Source of the DNA: Bacillota bacterium
Lineage (GTDB): Bacteria > Bacillota > Clostridia > Oscillospirales > Ruminococcaceae
NCBI GenBank assembly: GCA_023388515.1
Contig: JAEWGD010000024.1
Span: forward strand, 1 to 50,885
Length of the DNA stretch: 50,885 nucleotides
Direction: 5' to 3'
Below the pieces are notes generated by a model. That model did not search any database, was not told where the DNA came from, and saw nothing but the letters and a program-made list of their open reading frames with translations. This document shows positions 49,096 to 50,885 of the stretch, one piece after another (position 1 is the first letter of the stretch; each line of letters opens with the position of its first letter). The translations under genes and the position numbers were made by a program.

Positions 49096-50661
49096 ATGGA
49101 TAACATGTTTTGTTTTCAATGTGAGCAAACATCTCTAAGCATTGCTTGTACAGGAAGGGCTGGTGTTTGTGGAAAAAAATCTGATACTGCTAAATTGCAA
49201 GATACGCTTACAGGTGCGTTAATTGGACTTGCTCGTGCAGTTACTGCAAATAAGTCAACAGAGGATTCTGATGTAGTAATCCTTGATGGTCTGTTTACAA
49301 CTATCACCAATGTTAACTTTGATGATGAGCGTATTGAGGATTTAATTAAAAAGGTAAATGAAGTTAAAAATACTGTATCAAATGGTAATAGCTATGATGA
49401 TTTTGATATAACTACAGTTTGGGATGGCGATACTGATATTCGTTCACTTAAGTCATTAATTCTTTTTGGCTTGCGTGGGATGTCTGCTTATGCTCATCAT
49501 GCTTATGCTCTTGACTATAAAGATAATGAAGTTATGGCAATGTTCTATAAGGGTTTGAACGCTATTGGTGATGATTTAGCGTCCGATGTTCTTCTACCAC
49601 TTGTTCTTGAGGTTGGTAAGGTTAACTTGAAATGTATGGAACTTTTGGATAAGGCTAATACTGAAACTTATGGCACTCCTGTACCTACAACTGTCCCTCT
49701 TTCCATCGAAAAAGGCCCATTCATTGTTATCAGTGGGCATGATTTACATGACCTATATTTATTGCTTGAGCAGACAAAGGATAAGGGAATTAACATCTAT
49801 ACTCATGGCGAAATGCTCCCTGCACACGCATATCCTAAGCTAAAAGAATACCCACACCTAAAGGGTAATTTCGGTACTGCATGGCAAAATCAGCAGAAGG
49901 AATTCATGGATATTCCAGCACCTGTTCTATTTACAACAAACTGCATTATGCCTGTAAAGGATAATTATAGTGATAGAATTTTCACAACTGCTGTAGTTGC
50001 TTATCCTGAAATGGTTCATATTGATGATAAGAAGGACTTTACTCCTGTTATCGAAAAGGCTCTTGAACTTGGTGGCTATACTGAGAAGCGTTCTATGACT
50101 GGTATTAACGGTGGTAAACAGGTTACAACTGGATTCGGACACGGTACTGTTCTCTCCGTTGCAGATACAGTTATCGACGCTGTTAAGCAAGGTGCAATCA
50201 AGCATTTCTTCCTTGTTGGTGGTTGCGATGGTGCAAAGCCAGGACGTAACTACTACACAGATTTTGTAAAGAAAACGCCTAAGGATACCGTTATTCTTAC
50301 TCTTGCTTGTGGAAAATATCGCTTCAACGATTTGGATTTGGGTACAATCGGCGACCTTCCACGAATTATGGATATGGGACAATGTAATGACGCTTATAGT
50401 GCGATTAAGGTTGCTACTGCTCTTGCTGATGCATTTGAATGTGGCGTTAACGAACTTCCACTAACTCTAGTGCTGTCATGGTATGAGCAAAAGGCTGTTT
50501 GTATTCTTCTTTCACTACTTCATCTTGGAATTAAGAATATCTATCTCGGCCCAACATTGCCAGCATTCATTTCTCCTAATATATTAGATTTCTTAGTTGA
50601 AAACTTTGCAATAACTCCTATCTCAACTCCTGATGAGGACTTGAAAAAGATTTTAGGATAA
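49096..50661 (+). CDS. hcp: Hydroxylamine reductase / hybrid-cluster protein
   Basis: An iron-sulfur enzyme reported to reduce hydroxylamine and nitric oxide, used in nitrosative stress defence. The 521-residue protein has the N-terminal cluster motif C-x2-C-x8-C-x5-C (MFCFQCEQTSLSIACTG and GVCGK). The later hybrid-cluster ligand regions are GGCDGAKPGRNYYTDF, LACGKYRFN, MGQCNDAYSAI and KAVCILLSLLHLGIKNI. RBS AGGAGG. It is the second gene after the ferredoxin-like protein, with a terminator at 50678. Confidence 0.95.
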   Translation: MDNMFCFQCEQTSLSIACTGRAGVCGKKSDTAKLQDTLTGALIGLARAVTANKSTEDSDVVILDGLFTTITNVNFDDERIEDLIKKVNEVKNTVSNGNSYDDFDITTVWDGDTDIRSLKSLILFGLRGMSAYAHHAYALDYKDNEVMAMFYKGLNAIGDDLASDVLLPLVLEVGKVNLKCMELLDKANTETYGTPVPTTVPLSIEKGPFIVISGHDLHDLYLLLEQTKDKGINIYTHGEMLPAHAYPKLKEYPHLKGNFGTAWQNQQKEFMDIPAPVLFTTNCIMPVKDNYSDRIFTTAVVAYPEMVHIDDKKDFTPVIEKALELGGYTEKRSMTGINGGKQVTTGFGHGTVLSVADTVIDAVKQGAIKHFFLVGGCDGAKPGRNYYTDFVKKTPKDTVILTLACGKYRFNDLDLGTIGDLPRIMDMGQCNDAYSAIKVATALADAFECGVNELPLTLVLSWYEQKAVCILLSLLHLGIKNIYLGPTLPAFISPNILDFLVENFAITPISTPDEDLKKILG

Positions 50662-50677
50662 TATAAAAGTAATATTA

Positions 50678-50713
50678 AAACATGGCTTTTCATCAATTTG
50701 AAAAGCCATGTTT
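50678..50713 (+). terminator. Terminator of the ferredoxin-hcp operon
   Basis: A perfect 15-bp stem, AAACATGGCTTTTCA (50678-50692) with TGAAAAGCCATGTTT (50699-50713), a TCAATT loop, followed by ATAT; 16 bases past the hcp stop. Confidence 0.8.
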
Positions 50714-50740
50714 ATATCCTAATATCTAAATTTATACATA

Positions 50741-50772
50741 AAAATGCCTGACTTATAAAAGCCAGGCATTTT
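50741..50772 (-). terminator. Terminator of the gene at the right edge
   Basis: AAAATGCCTG (50741-50750) and CAGGCATTTT (50763-50772) pair. On the minus strand the stem is followed by a T run and it lies 25 bases past the stop codon at 50798. Confidence 0.75.
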
Positions 50773-50797
50773 ATTTTTAGTTATTGTGTACTTTAAT

Positions 50798-50885
50798 TTA
50801 TTTTTGTGGACCTAAATCAGCTTGAGTAATCTTGAAAACTAAGTAGTTAGCTATTTGCATATTATCAGCCATATTTAGTATCTCA
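50798..50885 (-). CDS. 3' end of an unidentified gene (partial)
   Basis: The minus strand is open from the window edge to TAA at 50800-50798, giving 28 residues that end MQIANYLVFKITQADLGPQK. A terminator follows, which supports a real gene end. I do not recognise the tail. It is also possible that ATG at about 50870 begins a very short protein, but no RBS is visible. Confidence 0.5.
   Translation of the reverse strand, partial: EILNMADNMQIANYLVFKITQADLGPQK

Noticed and set aside
1..50885. CRISPR array, tRNA or rRNA genes, prophage or transposase
   Set aside because: No regularly spaced repeats, no cloverleaf-like segments with conserved T-loop, no rRNA-like conserved stretches and no integrase or transposase motifs were seen; very short RNAs could still be missed by eye.

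Overview
The window is AT-rich chromosomal DNA from a Gram-positive, anaerobic, endospore-forming and flagellated bacterium, most likely a member of the Clostridia. The evidence is stage II sporulation protein R, a FliM/FliY/CheY/CheC/CheD set of the Gram-positive type, a ferredoxin plus hybrid-cluster protein pair, DUF3048, DUF4830 and DUF4870-like proteins, AGGAGG-type ribosome binding sites, and many TTGACA/TATAAT promoters. Family or genus cannot be fixed from the sequence alone. I see no rRNA, tRNA, CRISPR array, prophage or transposase gene.

Layout. 1-5.8 kb (mostly minus strand): the first codons of an unidentified gene, a GNAT acetyltransferase, spoIIR, a DUF3048 lipoprotein, an ANTAR regulator with a degenerate receiver, and a glutamine synthetase. 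6-19.7 kb (mostly plus): pirin, purB, secD-secF, a TIM-barrel isomerase, nrdR, small membrane proteins, a pseudouridine synthase, an MsmX/UgpC-type ATPase, deoD and a flippase (minus), a 40-codon membrane microprotein, and ilvE. 19.8-24.2 kb (minus): a GH13 alpha-glucosidase/amylase and glycogen phosphorylase, an alpha-glucan breakdown pair. 24.7-34.2 kb: purA, an unrecognised membrane protein with an N-terminal peptide repeat, a three-gene ABC exporter cassette, ychF, and an AraC regulator divergent from a MATE exporter.

34.6-47.4 kb is a chemotaxis region made of two convergent blocks. On plus are two methyl-accepting receptors and cheA-cheW-cheR-cheB-cheW. On minus are fliM-fliY-cheY-cheC-cheD. 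The blocks meet at a shared terminator at 43740-43780. Together they encode receptors, kinase, adaptors, adaptation enzymes, response regulator, CheY-P phosphatases and the motor switch. The rest of the flagellum is outside the window. 47.7-50.9 kb has a hotdog acyl-CoA thioesterase, a ferredoxin-like protein with hydroxylamine reductase (Hcp), and the 3' end of one more gene.

The least explained structure is a family of dispersed intergenic repeats of about 200-280 bp at about 1.6-1.9, 5.9-6.1, 24.4-24.6 and 34.2-34.5 kb. The copies share long stretches. The fullest copy has imperfect terminal inverted repeats, one copy is a composite palindrome, and all four point toward the gene downstream of them. 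They look like a MITE-like or structured-RNA element with no protein of its own. Other items worth checking are a 3 x 7-bp tandem repeat inside cheA that could shift its frame, a hairpin exactly at the predicted glnA transcription start beside a non-phosphorylatable ANTAR protein, and a palindrome centred at -41.5 in front of the ferredoxin-hcp pair.
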